Source: Synechococcus sp. CBW1108 (GTDB lineage: Bacteria; Cyanobacteriota; Cyanobacteriia; PCC-6307; Cyanobiaceae). Taken from it: 64,000 nt of DNA. A model generated the notes under the pieces. It saw nothing but the letters and a program-made list of their open reading frames with translations. It was not told the DNA's origin and made no database searches. Made by a program: the position numbers and the translations under genes. The stretch lies in contig NZ_CP060395.1 in assembly GCF_015840335.1 (NCBI RefSeq), positions 1,545,277 to 1,609,276 of the forward strand. Reading direction: 5' to 3'. Shown one piece after another: positions 32,072 through 42,633 of this stretch. The first letter of the stretch is position 1, and every line of letters starts with the position of its first letter.

Positions 32072-34065
32072 TGGCGGCGCAGCAGGGTCAGCTGATCGGC
32101 GAGCGTTATCGGTTGGAGGAGCGCCTCAGCCTGGGCAGCGGGGCTGAAGTCCAGGGGGAGTTGTGGCGGGCCAGCGACCTGCTGGCGGCAGAGGCGCCGA
32201 TGGCCCTGCGCCTACTGGGGCGGGAAATCGATCTGGCCATGGCGCGTCAGCGCTGGGACCGGTTGCAGGGGGTGCTCCATCCCCAGGTGCCGCGCATGGG
32301 GGCGGCGATCGAGGCGGCCGAGGGGCTGTGGCTGGTGCGCGAATGGCAGGCAGGCCGCACCTACCAGCAGTTGCTCGAGGCCCGGGCCGCACGGCAGCTG
32401 GTGTTTGGTGCCGGAGAGGTGTTGCTGCTGCTGCGCCAGCTGCTGCCGGTGCTGGCGGTGCTGCACAGCCAGGAGCTGGTGCACGGCGACCTCAGCCCCG
32501 CCAACCTGCTGCGCCGCGACAGCGATGGCCTGCCGGTGCTGATTGATTTCGGCTCGGTGGCTGGTGCGGCCCAGGCCACCCCTGGCTATGCCCCGCCGGA
32601 GCGCACCCACCTGCTCCAGAGCGAGCCGTGGATGGATCTGCATGCCCTTGGCGTGGTGGCTTTGGTGCTGCTGAGTGGTGAGGGGCCCGCCAGGTTGTTG
32701 GATCCGGTCAGCCTTGCCTGGCGCTGGCCTGCCACCCTGGCCGGCCAACCCGAGCTGCAGGCCCAGATCAGCCGCCTGCTGCTGCGCCAGCCGGGGGAGC
32801 GTTTTGGTTCCGCGGCCAAGGCCCTGGCAGCTTTCCAGGCCCTGGCCATGCCTGAGAGCACGGGCCCGGTGCCCCGGGCCGACAGCACCGTTGCCCTGGT
32901 GCCGCCACCGGTGACCGAACCCCCAGTGGCGCCGGTGCTGCCCGTGCTGGTCGCTCCGCCACCCCAGCCCGAGCCGGCCCCAGTTCCAGGTCCAGCCGCC
33001 GCCCCGCGCACCCGGCTCGAGGAGCGGGAGGAGGCCGCCGAGGGCGGTATCTGGCCGGTGGTGATCGCCCTGGTGCTCTCGGCCGTGGTCGGCACTGCCT
33101 TGGGTTGGTGGTGGCTGAGCCGCGGTCGGGTGGCCCTGACCACCCCCGATGCGGCCCTGCAGTTGCCCACTAGCCTGCCGCCGGCGGAGGTTGACCAGCG
33201 CCAGCAGCTGCTCAACCGGTTACGGGCCCTGCAGATTGACCGGGGCTGGTTTCTCAAACTGGTGGATGCCAGCCTGCTCGCCCAGTTTCCTGAGCGGGGT
33301 GGTCGCCTGCCGGGCGATTCCCTCGAGGAAGCCCCCCTGCGCAAGGTGTGGAACGAGCTTGCCGAGGAGTGGTTGGCCAGGGTGGAGCAACTTCCCCTCG
33401 ACATCCGCCGCCGCCTCGGCAGCTACACAAATGGGGATTGGGAGCGGCGCCAGCAGTCCCTGGTGAGCCAGGGGCTCAGCCCCGCGGTGCTGCGCCAGCT
33501 GGTTTCGGGCAGTGCCCAGAACCTGCTGCCGGGCCGGCCCGGCGCCGACATCCCGGCTGAACCCTTCCGGCAGCTCTGGTATGCGGCAGCCGAGCAGGGG
33601 CTGGCCAATGTGCAGATCGAGGCGATCCAGGCTCAGCCCCTGGAAACCCGGGTGCTTTCGGCCCAGGTGGAGGCCGGGGGGGCCCGCCTCTTCCCCGTGC
33701 GGCTGCCCGCCGGCTATCGGCTGGTGCTGGGGGTGAATGGCTCGCCGCTAATGCAGATGAGTGTCTTCGGCCCCGATGGCGACCTGCTGGAGGCCAAGGG
33801 CCCCCTGCGGGTGGTGAGCCTGGGGGTGCAGAAACGCTCGCCGGTCCAGCTGCTGGTCACGAACGAGGGTGTGGCCCCGGCCCTGATCACCCTCTCCCTG
33901 CGGGCGGATCCACCCCTGCCCCAGGTGGCCCCGCCGCCAGCCGGCCCCGAGCCCTCACCCCAGGCGCCGCCGGACCAGCTGGAGAGGCCCCAGGTCCAGA
34001 CCGGGCCGGCCCCCGCCCCGCCTGCCGTCGCCCCGCCGCCGCCGGTGCAACCGCCAGTCAATTGA
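32071..34065 (+). CDS. Membrane-anchored Ser/Thr protein kinase-like protein, atypical
   Basis: 664 residues. The kinase domain (about 10-280) has a weak Gly loop LGSGAEVQGE (21-30), catalytic HGDLSPANLL (D140, N145), DFG (159-161) and an APPE motif. The ATP-anchoring lysine of beta-3 is replaced: AEAPMALRLLG has R47. A Pro-rich linker (280-325), one membrane helix (about 328-349, VVIALVLSAVVGTALGWWWL) and an extracytoplasmic domain rich in Gln/Leu follow, with a Pro-rich C-tail. The kinase could be weak, use an alternative Lys, or be a pseudokinase. It is translationally coupled to the cysteine synthase. Confidence 0.8.
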   Translation: MAAQQGQLIGERYRLEERLSLGSGAEVQGELWRASDLLAAEAPMALRLLGREIDLAMARQRWDRLQGVLHPQVPRMGAAIEAAEGLWLVREWQAGRTYQQLLEARAARQLVFGAGEVLLLLRQLLPVLAVLHSQELVHGDLSPANLLRRDSDGLPVLIDFGSVAGAAQATPGYAPPERTHLLQSEPWMDLHALGVVALVLLSGEGPARLLDPVSLAWRWPATLAGQPELQAQISRLLLRQPGERFGSAAKALAAFQALAMPESTGPVPRADSTVALVPPPVTEPPVAPVLPVLVAPPPQPEPAPVPGPAAAPRTRLEEREEAAEGGIWPVVIALVLSAVVGTALGWWWLSRGRVALTTPDAALQLPTSLPPAEVDQRQQLLNRLRALQIDRGWFLKLVDASLLAQFPERGGRLPGDSLEEAPLRKVWNELAEEWLARVEQLPLDIRRRLGSYTNGDWERRQQSLVSQGLSPAVLRQLVSGSAQNLLPGRPGADIPAEPFRQLWYAAAEQGLANVQIEAIQAQPLETRVLSAQVEAGGARLFPVRLPAGYRLVLGVNGSPLMQMSVFGPDGDLLEAKGPLRVVSLGVQKRSPVQLLVTNEGVAPALITLSLRADPPLPQVAPPPAGPEPSPQAPPDQLERPQVQTGPAPAPPAVAPPPPVQPPVN

Positions 34066-34092
34066 CTCCAGTCGGGCAGGCCGCGCCCCGAC

Positions 34093-34590
34093 TCAGAGCC
34101 GGGCGATGGCCGCCTTGGCGTCCTTGATGTCCTGCTTGCGCCGTTCCTCGTGGCGTTTGTCGTGCAGCTTGCGGCCCTTGGCCAGGCCGATGGTGAGCTT
34201 GATCCAGGACCCCTTGAGGTGCAGGTTGAGGGGGATCAGGGTGAGGCCCTTCTGATCGAGGGCCACCCGCAGTTTTTCGATCTCGCGCCGGTGGGCCAGC
34301 AGTTTGCGCACCCGCAGGGGCTCGTGGTTGAAGTAGGCCCCGGCATGGGTGTGGGGGGAGATGTGCACGTTGTGGAGCTGCAGCTCCCCCTTGCGGATCA
34401 GGCAGAAGCCGTCACGCAGGTTGCAGTGGCCCGCCCGGATCGACTTCACCTCCGTGCCCAGCAGTTCAACGCCCGTTTCCAGGGTTTCGAGAATCTCGTA
34501 CTGGTGGCGGGCGAAACGGTTGTCGGCCAGCAGCTTGTTGGCGGCATCACGCTGGGCCTTGGCTTTTTTCTTGCCCCCGCCCTTTGCCAT
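34093..34590 (-). CDS. smpB: SsrA-binding protein SmpB
   Basis: A 165-residue SmpB that delivers tmRNA to stalled ribosomes. The core has [29 protein letters not shown], then [16 protein letters not shown] and the C-terminal basic tail [21 protein letters not shown] that probes the empty mRNA channel. It is divergent from ruvB with 62 bases between starts. tmRNA itself is not in this window. Confidence 0.96.
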   Translation of the reverse strand: MAKGGGKKKAKAQRDAANKLLADNRFARHQYEILETLETGVELLGTEVKSIRAGHCNLRDGFCLIRKGELQLHNVHISPHTHAGAYFNHEPLRVRKLLAHRREIEKLRVALDQKGLTLIPLNLHLKGSWIKLTIGLAKGRKLHDKRHEERRKQDIKDAKAAIARL

Positions 34591-34652
34591 CGCTGCTCCG
34601 CATCCTTCCCCTGGACCTTCCGACCCTAGGGAGCTGCCGGTACCCTCGCTGC

Positions 34653-35711
34653 ATGGCCATCGTTTCCTCGGGATCCCCGCAGCCTTCCCAGCCGCGGCTG
34701 GTGGATCCCACCGCCGTGGTCGGCGAGGTCGGGGCCGGGCCTGGGCCGATCGCCCGGGAAGATGGCCTGCGCCCCAAGCGCCTTGCCGACTACATCGGCC
34801 AGAGCGAGCTCAAGCAGGTGCTGGCCATCGCCGTGGAGGCCACCCGGGCCCGCCAGGAGGCCCTCGACCACGTGCTGCTCTACGGCCCGCCGGGTCTGGG
34901 CAAAACCACCATGGCCCTGGTGCTGGCCGAGGAGCTGGGGGTGCGCTGTCGCATCACCAGTGCGCCGGCCCTGGAGCGCCCCCGCGACATCGTTGGCCTA
35001 CTGGTGAACCTGCAGCCCCATGAGCTGCTGTTCATCGACGAGATTCACCGACTTAACCGGGTGGCCGAGGAGATCCTCTACCCGGCAATGGAAGACTGCC
35101 GCCTCGATCTCACCGTGGGCAAGGGCACCACCGCCCGTACCCGCAGCCTGGAGCTGCCGCCCTTCACCCTGGTGGGGGCCACCACCAAGGCCGGCGCCTT
35201 GAGTTCGCCGCTGCGGGATCGCTTTGGCCTGATCCAGCGGCTGGAGTTTTATGGCATCGACGACCTGCAGGCGATCGTCGAGCGGGCCGCTGGCCTGCTC
35301 CAGATCGCGCTCGAGGCCGACGCCGCTGTGGAGGTGGCGCGCCGCTGCCGCGGCACCCCCCGCATCGCCAATCGTTTGCTGCGGCGGGTGCGCGACGTGG
35401 CATCGGTGCGCGGCCATGGCCGCATCGGCCCGGCGCTGGTGGCCGAGGCCCTCAGCCTGCATCGGGTCGACGATCGGGGCCTCGATGCCAGCGATCGGCG
35501 CCTGCTGACCCTGATGCTGGAGGCCTATGGCGGGGGGCCCGTGGGCCTCGACACCCTGGCGGCGGGCCTGGGCGAAGATTCCGCCACCCTCGAAGCGGTG
35601 GTCGAGCCCTACCTGCTGCAACTGGGCTTTCTGCAGCGCACGCCGCGGGGCCGGCTGGTCACCTTGGCGGGTCGCAGCCACCTGGGCTGGCCGGCCGGAG
35701 CGGCGGCATGA
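34653..35711 (+). CDS. ruvB: Holliday junction branch migration helicase RuvB
   Basis: A 352-residue RuvB AAA+ ATPase. Signatures: [12 protein letters not shown], Walker [13 protein letters not shown], Walker [30 protein letters not shown] (sensor 1 and Arg finger) and the C-terminal winged helix ([30 protein letters not shown]). Start is the ATG 62 bases beyond smpB; upstream codons are leader. The next gene starts just after its stop. Confidence 0.96.
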   Translation: MAIVSSGSPQPSQPRLVDPTAVVGEVGAGPGPIAREDGLRPKRLADYIGQSELKQVLAIAVEATRARQEALDHVLLYGPPGLGKTTMALVLAEELGVRCRITSAPALERPRDIVGLLVNLQPHELLFIDEIHRLNRVAEEILYPAMEDCRLDLTVGKGTTARTRSLELPPFTLVGATTKAGALSSPLRDRFGLIQRLEFYGIDDLQAIVERAAGLLQIALEADAAVEVARRCRGTPRIANRLLRRVRDVASVRGHGRIGPALVAEALSLHRVDDRGLDASDRRLLTLMLEAYGGGPVGLDTLAAGLGEDSATLEAVVEPYLLQLGFLQRTPRGRLVTLAGRSHLGWPAGAAA

Positions 35712-35724
35712 GCGGGCTCCGCCC

Positions 35725-36483
35725 GTGATCTCCACCCTGCTTGCTTTGCTGTTGGGGGTGCAGTTGCTGCTGCCCCAGCTCTTTGACCAGGCCCTCAGTG
35801 CCAGCCGGGAGGGGCGCTTCGCCGAGGCCCTGCCCCTCTGGAACCAGGTGTTGGAGGTGGCCCCAAACGATGCGGCGGCCTGGAGCAACCGGGGCAACGT
35901 GCTGCTGGCCTTGGGCGATCCCCGCGCCGCCATTGCCGACCAGACCAAGGCCATCGCCCTCGATAGCGAGAGCCCCGATCCCCATCTCAATCGCGGCACA
36001 GCCGAGGAGGCCCTGGCTGATTGGGCCGCCGCCGAGGCCGACTACCGCTGGATCCTGGAGCGGGCCCCCAGCGACACGGGCGAACCGCGGGCCTCGGCCC
36101 TCTACAACCTCGGCAACGTGCAGGGCTCCCTGGGCGACTGGCAGGAAGCGCGCCGCTGCTTTGAGGCGGCTTCCCTGGCCCGGCCTGGTTTTGCCATGGC
36201 CCGCTCCAGTGCAGCCCTGGCCGCCTTCCAACTCGGAGACAAAGCTGGGGCCGAGCGGGAGCTGCGCAACCTGATCCGCCGCTACCCCCTGTTTGCCGAT
36301 GCCCGCGCCGCTCTCACCGCCCTGCTGTGGCAAAAGGGGGCCAGCGGTGAGGCCGAGAGCAACTGGGCTGCGGCCTCCGGCCTCGATCCGCGCTACCGGC
36401 AGCAAGAATGGTTGCGATCGACGCGGCGCTGGCCCCCCGTGCCGGTGGAAGCTCTAGTCCAATTCCTTGCCCTGGGCTCCTGA
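35725..36483 (+). CDS. TPR-repeat protein with N-terminal membrane anchor or signal
   Basis: A 252-residue protein from GTG 35725. A hydrophobic N-terminus (ISTLLALLLGVQLLLPQLF) is followed by tetratricopeptide repeats (about 28-225): ALSASREGRFAEALPLWNQVL, AAWSNRGNVLLALGDPRAAI, HLNRGTAEEALADWAAAEAD, ALYNLGNVQGSLGDWQEARR. TPR arrays mediate protein contacts; in cyanobacteria similar proteins assist photosystem assembly, but nothing specific can be stated. Its stop TGA begins the chain of overlapping mini-ORFs that leads to the amidohydrolase. Confidence 0.8.
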   Translation: MISTLLALLLGVQLLLPQLFDQALSASREGRFAEALPLWNQVLEVAPNDAAAWSNRGNVLLALGDPRAAIADQTKAIALDSESPDPHLNRGTAEEALADWAAAEADYRWILERAPSDTGEPRASALYNLGNVQGSLGDWQEARRCFEAASLARPGFAMARSSAALAAFQLGDKAGAERELRNLIRRYPLFADARAALTALLWQKGASGEAESNWAAASGLDPRYRQQEWLRSTRRWPPVPVEALVQFLALGS

Positions 36484-36529
36484 ATGACTGCCCCCGAATG
36501 AAGGCCCCCGCATGACGGCCTACGAATGA
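36481..36529 (+). promoter_or_regulatory. Chain of three 5-codon mini-ORFs with ATGA overlaps
   Basis: ATG codons occur at 36484, 36498, 36512 and 36526, exactly 14 bases apart. Each of the first three opens a 5-codon frame (MTAPE, MKAPA, MTAYE) whose TGA overlaps the next ATG by four bases, and the last ATG starts the amidohydrolase. The first ATG directly follows the TGA of the TPR gene. The unit is an imperfect 14-base tandem repeat around ATGA and GCC. This looks like a terminate-reinitiate relay. Confidence 0.75.
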
Positions 36530-37746
36530 CAGCCACACCCTGCAGGTTGAATTGGCAAGAGCTCGGCCTCGAGGCCGCCCTGGCAGAGGTGCTGCCGGAG
36601 CTGATTCAGCTGCGCCGACACATCCATCGCCATCCCGAGCTGAGTGGCCACGAGCAGCAGACGGCCGCCCTGGTTGCCGGTGAGCTGCGCCGTTGGGGCT
36701 GGGATGTGCGCGAGGGGGTGGGCCGCACTGGCGTGCTGGCGGAGCTGGGCCCGGCGGGCCTCCAGGTGCCGCTGGTGGCCCTGCGGGTCGATATGGACGC
36801 CCTGCCGGTGGAGGAGCGCACCGGCCTCGACTACGCCTCCACCCAACAGGGCCTGATGCATGCCTGTGGCCATGACCTGCACACCGCGGTGGGGCTGGGG
36901 GTGGCCCACCTGCTGGGGGGGCTATGGCAGCGCCAGCCCCACCTGCTCACGGCCCGGGTGCGGCTGCTGTTTCAGCCCGCCGAGGAGACGGCCCAGGGGG
37001 CGGCCTGGATGAGGGCCGACGGGGCCATGGACGGGGTGGAGGCCCTGTTTGGTTTGCACGTCTTCCCAAGCCTGCCGGTGGGCACGATCGGCGTGCGCAG
37101 CGGCAGCCTTACGGCGGCGGCGGGGGAGCTGGAGGTGGAGGTGCTGGGCGAGGGCGGTCATGGCGCCCGGCCCCACCAGAGCACCGATGCCATCTGGATC
37201 GCGGCCCGGGTGGTGAGTGGCCTGCAGGAGGCGATCAGCCGCCGCCTCGATGCCCTGCATCCGGTGGTGGTGAGCTTCGGGCGCATCGAGGGCGGCAAGG
37301 CCTTCAATGTGATCGCCGACCATGTGCGCCTGCTGGGTACGGTGCGCTGCCTCGATAATGAGGTGCATGCCCAGCTGCCGGGCTGGATTGAAGACACGGT
37401 GCAGGCCCTCTGCCGGGGCCACGGTGGCGAGGCGCGGGTGAGCTATCGCTGCATCTCGCCGCCGGTGCAAAACGACCCAGCGCTCACCCAGCTGGTTGCA
37501 GCTGCTGCGGTGGAGCTGCTGGGCCGCTCCCAGGTGCAGTGGCTCGAGCAGCCCTCCCTCGGCGCTGAAGACTTTGCCCAGCTGCTGGAGGACACCCGCG
37601 GCACCATGTTTCGACTCGGGGTGGCAGGGCCGGCGGGCTGTGCCCCTCTGCACAGCAACTCCTTTGCCCCTGACGAGGCGGCCCTGCCGGTGGGCGTCCG
37701 GGTGCTCGCCCTGAGCCTGCTGCGTTGGATGGAGCAGCGGCCATGA
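36526..37746 (+). CDS. M20-family amidohydrolase (N-acyl-amino acid or hippurate hydrolase type)
   Basis: A 406-residue M20D metallopeptidase. Two-metal site residues appear in RHIHRHPELSGHE, RVDMDALPVEE, MHACGHDLHTAVGLG (C114, H116) and QPAEETAQGAAWM; the dimerisation domain follows, and the late His is in GCAPLHSNSFAPDE. Relatives remove acyl groups from amino acids, including N-acetyl and indole conjugates; the substrate is not readable. Start ATG 36526 is the last of four ATGA-linked start codons. It is followed by two overlapping small genes. Confidence 0.88.
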   Translation: MTATPCRLNWQELGLEAALAEVLPELIQLRRHIHRHPELSGHEQQTAALVAGELRRWGWDVREGVGRTGVLAELGPAGLQVPLVALRVDMDALPVEERTGLDYASTQQGLMHACGHDLHTAVGLGVAHLLGGLWQRQPHLLTARVRLLFQPAEETAQGAAWMRADGAMDGVEALFGLHVFPSLPVGTIGVRSGSLTAAAGELEVEVLGEGGHGARPHQSTDAIWIAARVVSGLQEAISRRLDALHPVVVSFGRIEGGKAFNVIADHVRLLGTVRCLDNEVHAQLPGWIEDTVQALCRGHGGEARVSYRCISPPVQNDPALTQLVAAAAVELLGRSQVQWLEQPSLGAEDFAQLLEDTRGTMFRLGVAGPAGCAPLHSNSFAPDEAALPVGVRVLALSLLRWMEQRP

Positions 37747-37961
37747 GGAACCGGCCCCTGCTTAGGGGTTTGCTGGCCCTCTCTTCCCCCCTGCTGATTT
37801 TGATGTCCCTGCTGGTTTTGCTGCAGCGCCGCGGTGTCGATCGCCTGCCGGCCCTGCCCGCCCTGTTGATCGGCACGGGTCTGCTGGGGACGAGCCTGCT
37901 GGGCTGGCGCCGCCGCCGCCGCAACCTGCTGGCGGCCCTGGGCCAGGATGGCCCCCAATGA
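37743..37961 (+). CDS. Small two-helix membrane protein
   Basis: A 72-residue protein with two membrane helices (LLALSSPLLILMSLLVLLQ and ALPALLIGTGLLGTSLLGW) and a basic C-terminal patch WRRRRRNLL. ATGA overlaps join it to the amidohydrolase before and the HEAT protein after. Function unknown. Confidence 0.7.
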   Translation: MRNRPLLRGLLALSSPLLILMSLLVLLQRRGVDRLPALPALLIGTGLLGTSLLGWRRRRRNLLAALGQDGPQ

Positions 37962-38548
37962 ACACCCCTTCGCCCGATCTCGCTGCCCTGCGTGAGGCGA
38001 TCGCCTCCGGCGATCCCAGCCGGGCCATGCCGGCCCTGGCGGGCCTGCGGCAGATGCCGGTTGAAGAGGCCGTGCCCCTGTTGCTGTTGGGTCTGGAGCA
38101 GGAGGTTTTCATGGTGCGCTCGCTCAGCTGCGCCGGCCTCGGGGTGAAGCAGAGTGAGGCCGGCTGGCAGGCCCTGGTGGGCGCCGCCCAGCACGACGAG
38201 GACGCCAATGTGCGGGCTGAAGCAGCCAACTCCCTGGTCAGCCATTCGCTGGAACGGGCCTGGCCCCTGGTGCTTCAGCTGTTTGCCGCCGATCGGCAGT
38301 GGCTGGTGCGCTGCAGCATCCTCTCGGCCCTGGCCGAACAGGCCGAAATCAATCCGGCCTGGCTGCTGGAGCTGGCCTCGCTGGCGATCACCGATGCCGA
38401 TGGCACCGTGCGGGTGGGCGGAGCCGAGATCCTCGGCCGTCTCGTGCGGGAGCACGGCGATGGGGAGGCCCGCGCCCTGCTGCAGCAGCTCCAGACTGAC
38501 GCCGATCACCGGGTGGTGGCCGCGGCGTTCAACGGGTTACAGGCCTGA
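37958..38548 (+). CDS. HEAT-repeat protein
   Basis: A 196-residue all-helical protein with HEAT-like units: AVPLLLLGLEQEVFMVRSLS, AQHDEDANVRAEAANSLV, ADRQWLVRCSILSALAEQ, DADGTVRVGGAEILGRL. These resemble the PBS-lyase HEAT repeats, but the short length lacks the features of a phycobilin lyase; a protein-binding role is safer. It closes the operon TPR - amidohydrolase - small membrane protein - HEAT. Confidence 0.78.
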   Translation: MNTPSPDLAALREAIASGDPSRAMPALAGLRQMPVEEAVPLLLLGLEQEVFMVRSLSCAGLGVKQSEAGWQALVGAAQHDEDANVRAEAANSLVSHSLERAWPLVLQLFAADRQWLVRCSILSALAEQAEINPAWLLELASLAITDADGTVRVGGAEILGRLVREHGDGEARALLQQLQTDADHRVVAAAFNGLQA

Positions 38549-38557
38549 AAGGGTTAC

Positions 38558-38598
38558 AAGGCTGTAATCGGTTATGGAGCTAAACCGGTTACAGCCTT
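38558..38598 (+). terminator. Strong hairpin after the HEAT gene
   Basis: Arms of 16 bases (38558-38573 and 38583-38598) pair with a single G-T and a 9-base loop. No clear T-run follows, so it may stop transcription by another route or protect the 3' end. It separates the operon from the thiC leader. Confidence 0.55.
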
Positions 38599-38614
38599 GC
38601 TAGGTTTCGCATGT

Positions 38615-40157
<1,543 letters not shown>

Positions 40158-40530
40158 TCGGATCCAGCACGTCCTGCAGCCTGGCCTTACTTCGCCAGGT
40201 TCAGGGGGATATTGGGGCTTTCAGGGTTCACATCCAGGCTCTGCAGCTGGGGCCGCAGCACCAAGACCATATCTTCCATGGGGATGGCACTTAGCAGCAC
40301 TTCATTCAGCCAACACCACCTTGCGGCGCTCAAGTTTGCCCAGGCTCAGCTAGAGCGCCAGATGTTCGGGGATGCATCGATGCACCGCACCACTGTCCGC
40401 CTGCGCTGAAACTTCCAGGGCCGCGAGCTCTGGCCTGGTGGGGTTGCTGATGGAAACGGTGCCGCGGATCAGTCCCGTGGGATCAGCTTTAGGTCCATTC
40501 CCGATGGGACTGGCCTCTCCCGATAGAGGC
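40158..40530. other. Intergenic region between thiC and tkt
   Basis: No recognised gene in about 370 bases. A weak hairpin (CCTGGC/GCCAGG, 40180-40199) follows thiC. On the minus strand one frame ends with a protein-like tail of about 30 codons (MEDMVLVLRPQLQSLDV onwards, stopping near 40189), which may be the end of a lost gene. Nothing else stands out. Confidence 0.5.
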
Positions 40531-40560
40531 CAAACAAAAACCCCACCTTGCGGTGGGGCT
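40531..40560 (-). terminator. Rho-independent terminator of tkt
   Basis: On the minus strand CCCCACC and GGTGGGG form a 7-bp stem with a GCAA loop, followed by TTTTTGTTTG. It lies 33 bases after the tkt stop. Confidence 0.88.
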
Positions 40561-40592
40561 TGAATGCTGGGTGCGTTGGCCTGGCAAGAAAA

Positions 40593-42599
40593 TCAGCCCA
40601 GGGCTTTGGCCTTGGCTACCACATTGGCCACGGTGAAGCCGAACTTCTCCATGCAAACCGGCCCCGGGGCTGAGGCGCCGAAGCGGTCGATCGACACGGT
40701 GTCACCGTCGAAGCCGCTGTACTTGTGCCAGCCGAAGCTGCTGGAGGCTTCCACCACGATGCGTTTGCGGCAGGCGGCGGGCAGCACGCTTTCGCGGTAG
40801 GCCGCGCCCTGCTCTTCGAACAGCTCGATGCAGGGCATCGAAACCACGCGCACGTTCTTGCCTTCGGCCCGCAGCTGGGCTGCTGCCTTGGTGCAGAGCT
40901 CCAGTTCAGTACCGGTGCCGATCAGGATCAGCTCGGGGTTGCCGTTGCTGTCTTCGAGGATGTAGCCACCTTTGGCCACATGGGCTGCAGCCGAACCGGC
41001 CTGGTTGGCCATGGCCTGGCGGCTGAGGGCCAGCACCGTGGGGCGCTTGCGGTTGGTGACGGCCACCTGGTAGGCGCCCATGGTTTCGTTGCCGTCGCCG
41101 GGCCGGATCACCAGCAGGTTGGGGATGGCGCGCAGGTTGGCGAGGGTTTCCACCGGCTGGTGGGTGGGGCCGTCTTCGCCCAGGCCGATTGAGTCGTGGG
41201 TGAGCACGTAGATGCAGCCCAGCTCGCTCAGGGCCGAGAGGCGCATGGCACCGATCATGTAGCCGGCAAACACCAGGAAGGTGCCGCCGTAGGGGATCAG
41301 GCCACTGCCGTGGTAGGCGATGCCATTCATGATCGCCGCCATGGCGTGTTCGCGCACGCCGAAGTGCAGGTAGCGGTTGGCCTCCCCGCCTTTCTGGAAG
41401 CTGGCCTCGCCCTTGATATCGGTGAGGTTGGAGTGGGTCAGGTCGGCGGAGCCGCCGATTAGCTCGGGCAGGTTGGGGCCGAACGCATTGAGGGCGTTGT
41501 AGGAGTGCATTCGGGTGGCCAGGCCCTTGTCCGCGGGGCTGAAGCTCTGCAGGGTCGAATCCCACCCCTGGGGCAGTTCGCCGCGGAGCTGGCGCTCGAA
41601 TTCGGCCGCTTCAGTGGGGAACTGGCTGCGGTAGGTAGCCAGGCTGGCGTTCCAGGTGGCTTCGAGGGCTTCACCGCGGCTGATCGCCTGGCGCCAGTGG
41701 TCGTAAGCGTCCTGGGGTACTTCGAAGAGCCCGTAATTCCAGTCGAGGGCCTTGCGGGTGAGCTCGGCCTCATCGGCTCCGATGGCCGCGCCGTGGATGC
41801 CGGCGGTGTTGGCCTTGTTGGGCGAGCCGTAGCCGATCGTGGTGGTCACCTTGATCAGGCTGGGCTTGTCGCTGACGGCCTTGGCGGCCTCAATCGCCCG
41901 GGCGATGCCGGCCACATCGGTGTTGCCATCGGCCACATGCTGCACATGCCAGCCGTAGGCCTCATAGCGCTTCAGCACGTCCTCGGTGAAGGACACGGCG
42001 GTGTTGCCGTCGATCGTGATGTGGTTGTCGTCGTAGAGGGCAATCAGCTTGCCCAGGCCCAGGTGGCCGGCCAGGGAAGCGGCCTCGCTGCTCACACCCT
42101 CCTGGTTGCAGCCATCACCCATGATCACGTAGGTGTAGTGGTCCACCAGCTCGCAACCGGGCTTGTTGAACTTTGCTGCCAGGTGGGCTTCGGCGATTGC
42201 CAGGCCGACGGCGTTGGAGATTCCCTGGCCCAGGGGTCCGGTGGTGACCTCTACCCCGGGGGTCTCAAACGTTTCCGGGTGGCCGGGGGTCCGGGACTCC
42301 CATTGGCGGAATTGCTTGATGTCCTCGATGGTCACCGAGTCGTAGCCGGTGAGGTGCAGCAGGGCGTAGAGCAGCATGCAGCCGTGACCGGCCGAGAGCA
42401 CGAAGCGGTCGCGGTTGAACCACTTGGGGTTCCTGGGGTTGTGCTTGAGCACCTTGTCCCACAGGGCGAACGCCATCGGTGCACAGCCCATGGGCAGCCC
42501 CGGGTGACCGGAATTCGATTTGTTTACCGCGTCGATTGCCAGAAAGCGGATGCTGTTGACGCAGAGCGACTCGAGGGAGGTAGGGGGGGCGGCGACCAT
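40593..42599 (-). CDS. tkt: Transketolase
   Basis: A 668-residue transketolase of the Calvin cycle and pentose phosphate pathway, moving two-carbon units with thiamine diphosphate. Present: [13 protein letters not shown], the ThDP motif [22 protein letters not shown] with N, and [16 protein letters not shown] [12 protein letters not shown], plus [19 protein letters not shown]. Start is ATG of [12 protein letters not shown]; 50 in-frame codons upstream overlap the fabF end region and are not family-like. It sits next to thiC, whose product makes its cofactor. Confidence 0.96.
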   Translation of the reverse strand: MVAAPPTSLESLCVNSIRFLAIDAVNKSNSGHPGLPMGCAPMAFALWDKVLKHNPRNPKWFNRDRFVLSAGHGCMLLYALLHLTGYDSVTIEDIKQFRQWESRTPGHPETFETPGVEVTTGPLGQGISNAVGLAIAEAHLAAKFNKPGCELVDHYTYVIMGDGCNQEGVSSEAASLAGHLGLGKLIALYDDNHITIDGNTAVSFTEDVLKRYEAYGWHVQHVADGNTDVAGIARAIEAAKAVSDKPSLIKVTTTIGYGSPNKANTAGIHGAAIGADEAELTRKALDWNYGLFEVPQDAYDHWRQAISRGEALEATWNASLATYRSQFPTEAAEFERQLRGELPQGWDSTLQSFSPADKGLATRMHSYNALNAFGPNLPELIGGSADLTHSNLTDIKGEASFQKGGEANRYLHFGVREHAMAAIMNGIAYHGSGLIPYGGTFLVFAGYMIGAMRLSALSELGCIYVLTHDSIGLGEDGPTHQPVETLANLRAIPNLLVIRPGDGNETMGAYQVAVTNRKRPTVLALSRQAMANQAGSAAAHVAKGGYILEDSNGNPELILIGTGTELELCTKAAAQLRAEGKNVRVVSMPCIELFEEQGAAYRESVLPAACRKRIVVEASSSFGWHKYSGFDGDTVSIDRFGASAPGPVCMEKFGFTVANVVAKAKALG

Positions 42600-42633
42600 G
42601 GCTAGGACTGGTGTGGAGGGGAGGGGAGGGTGC

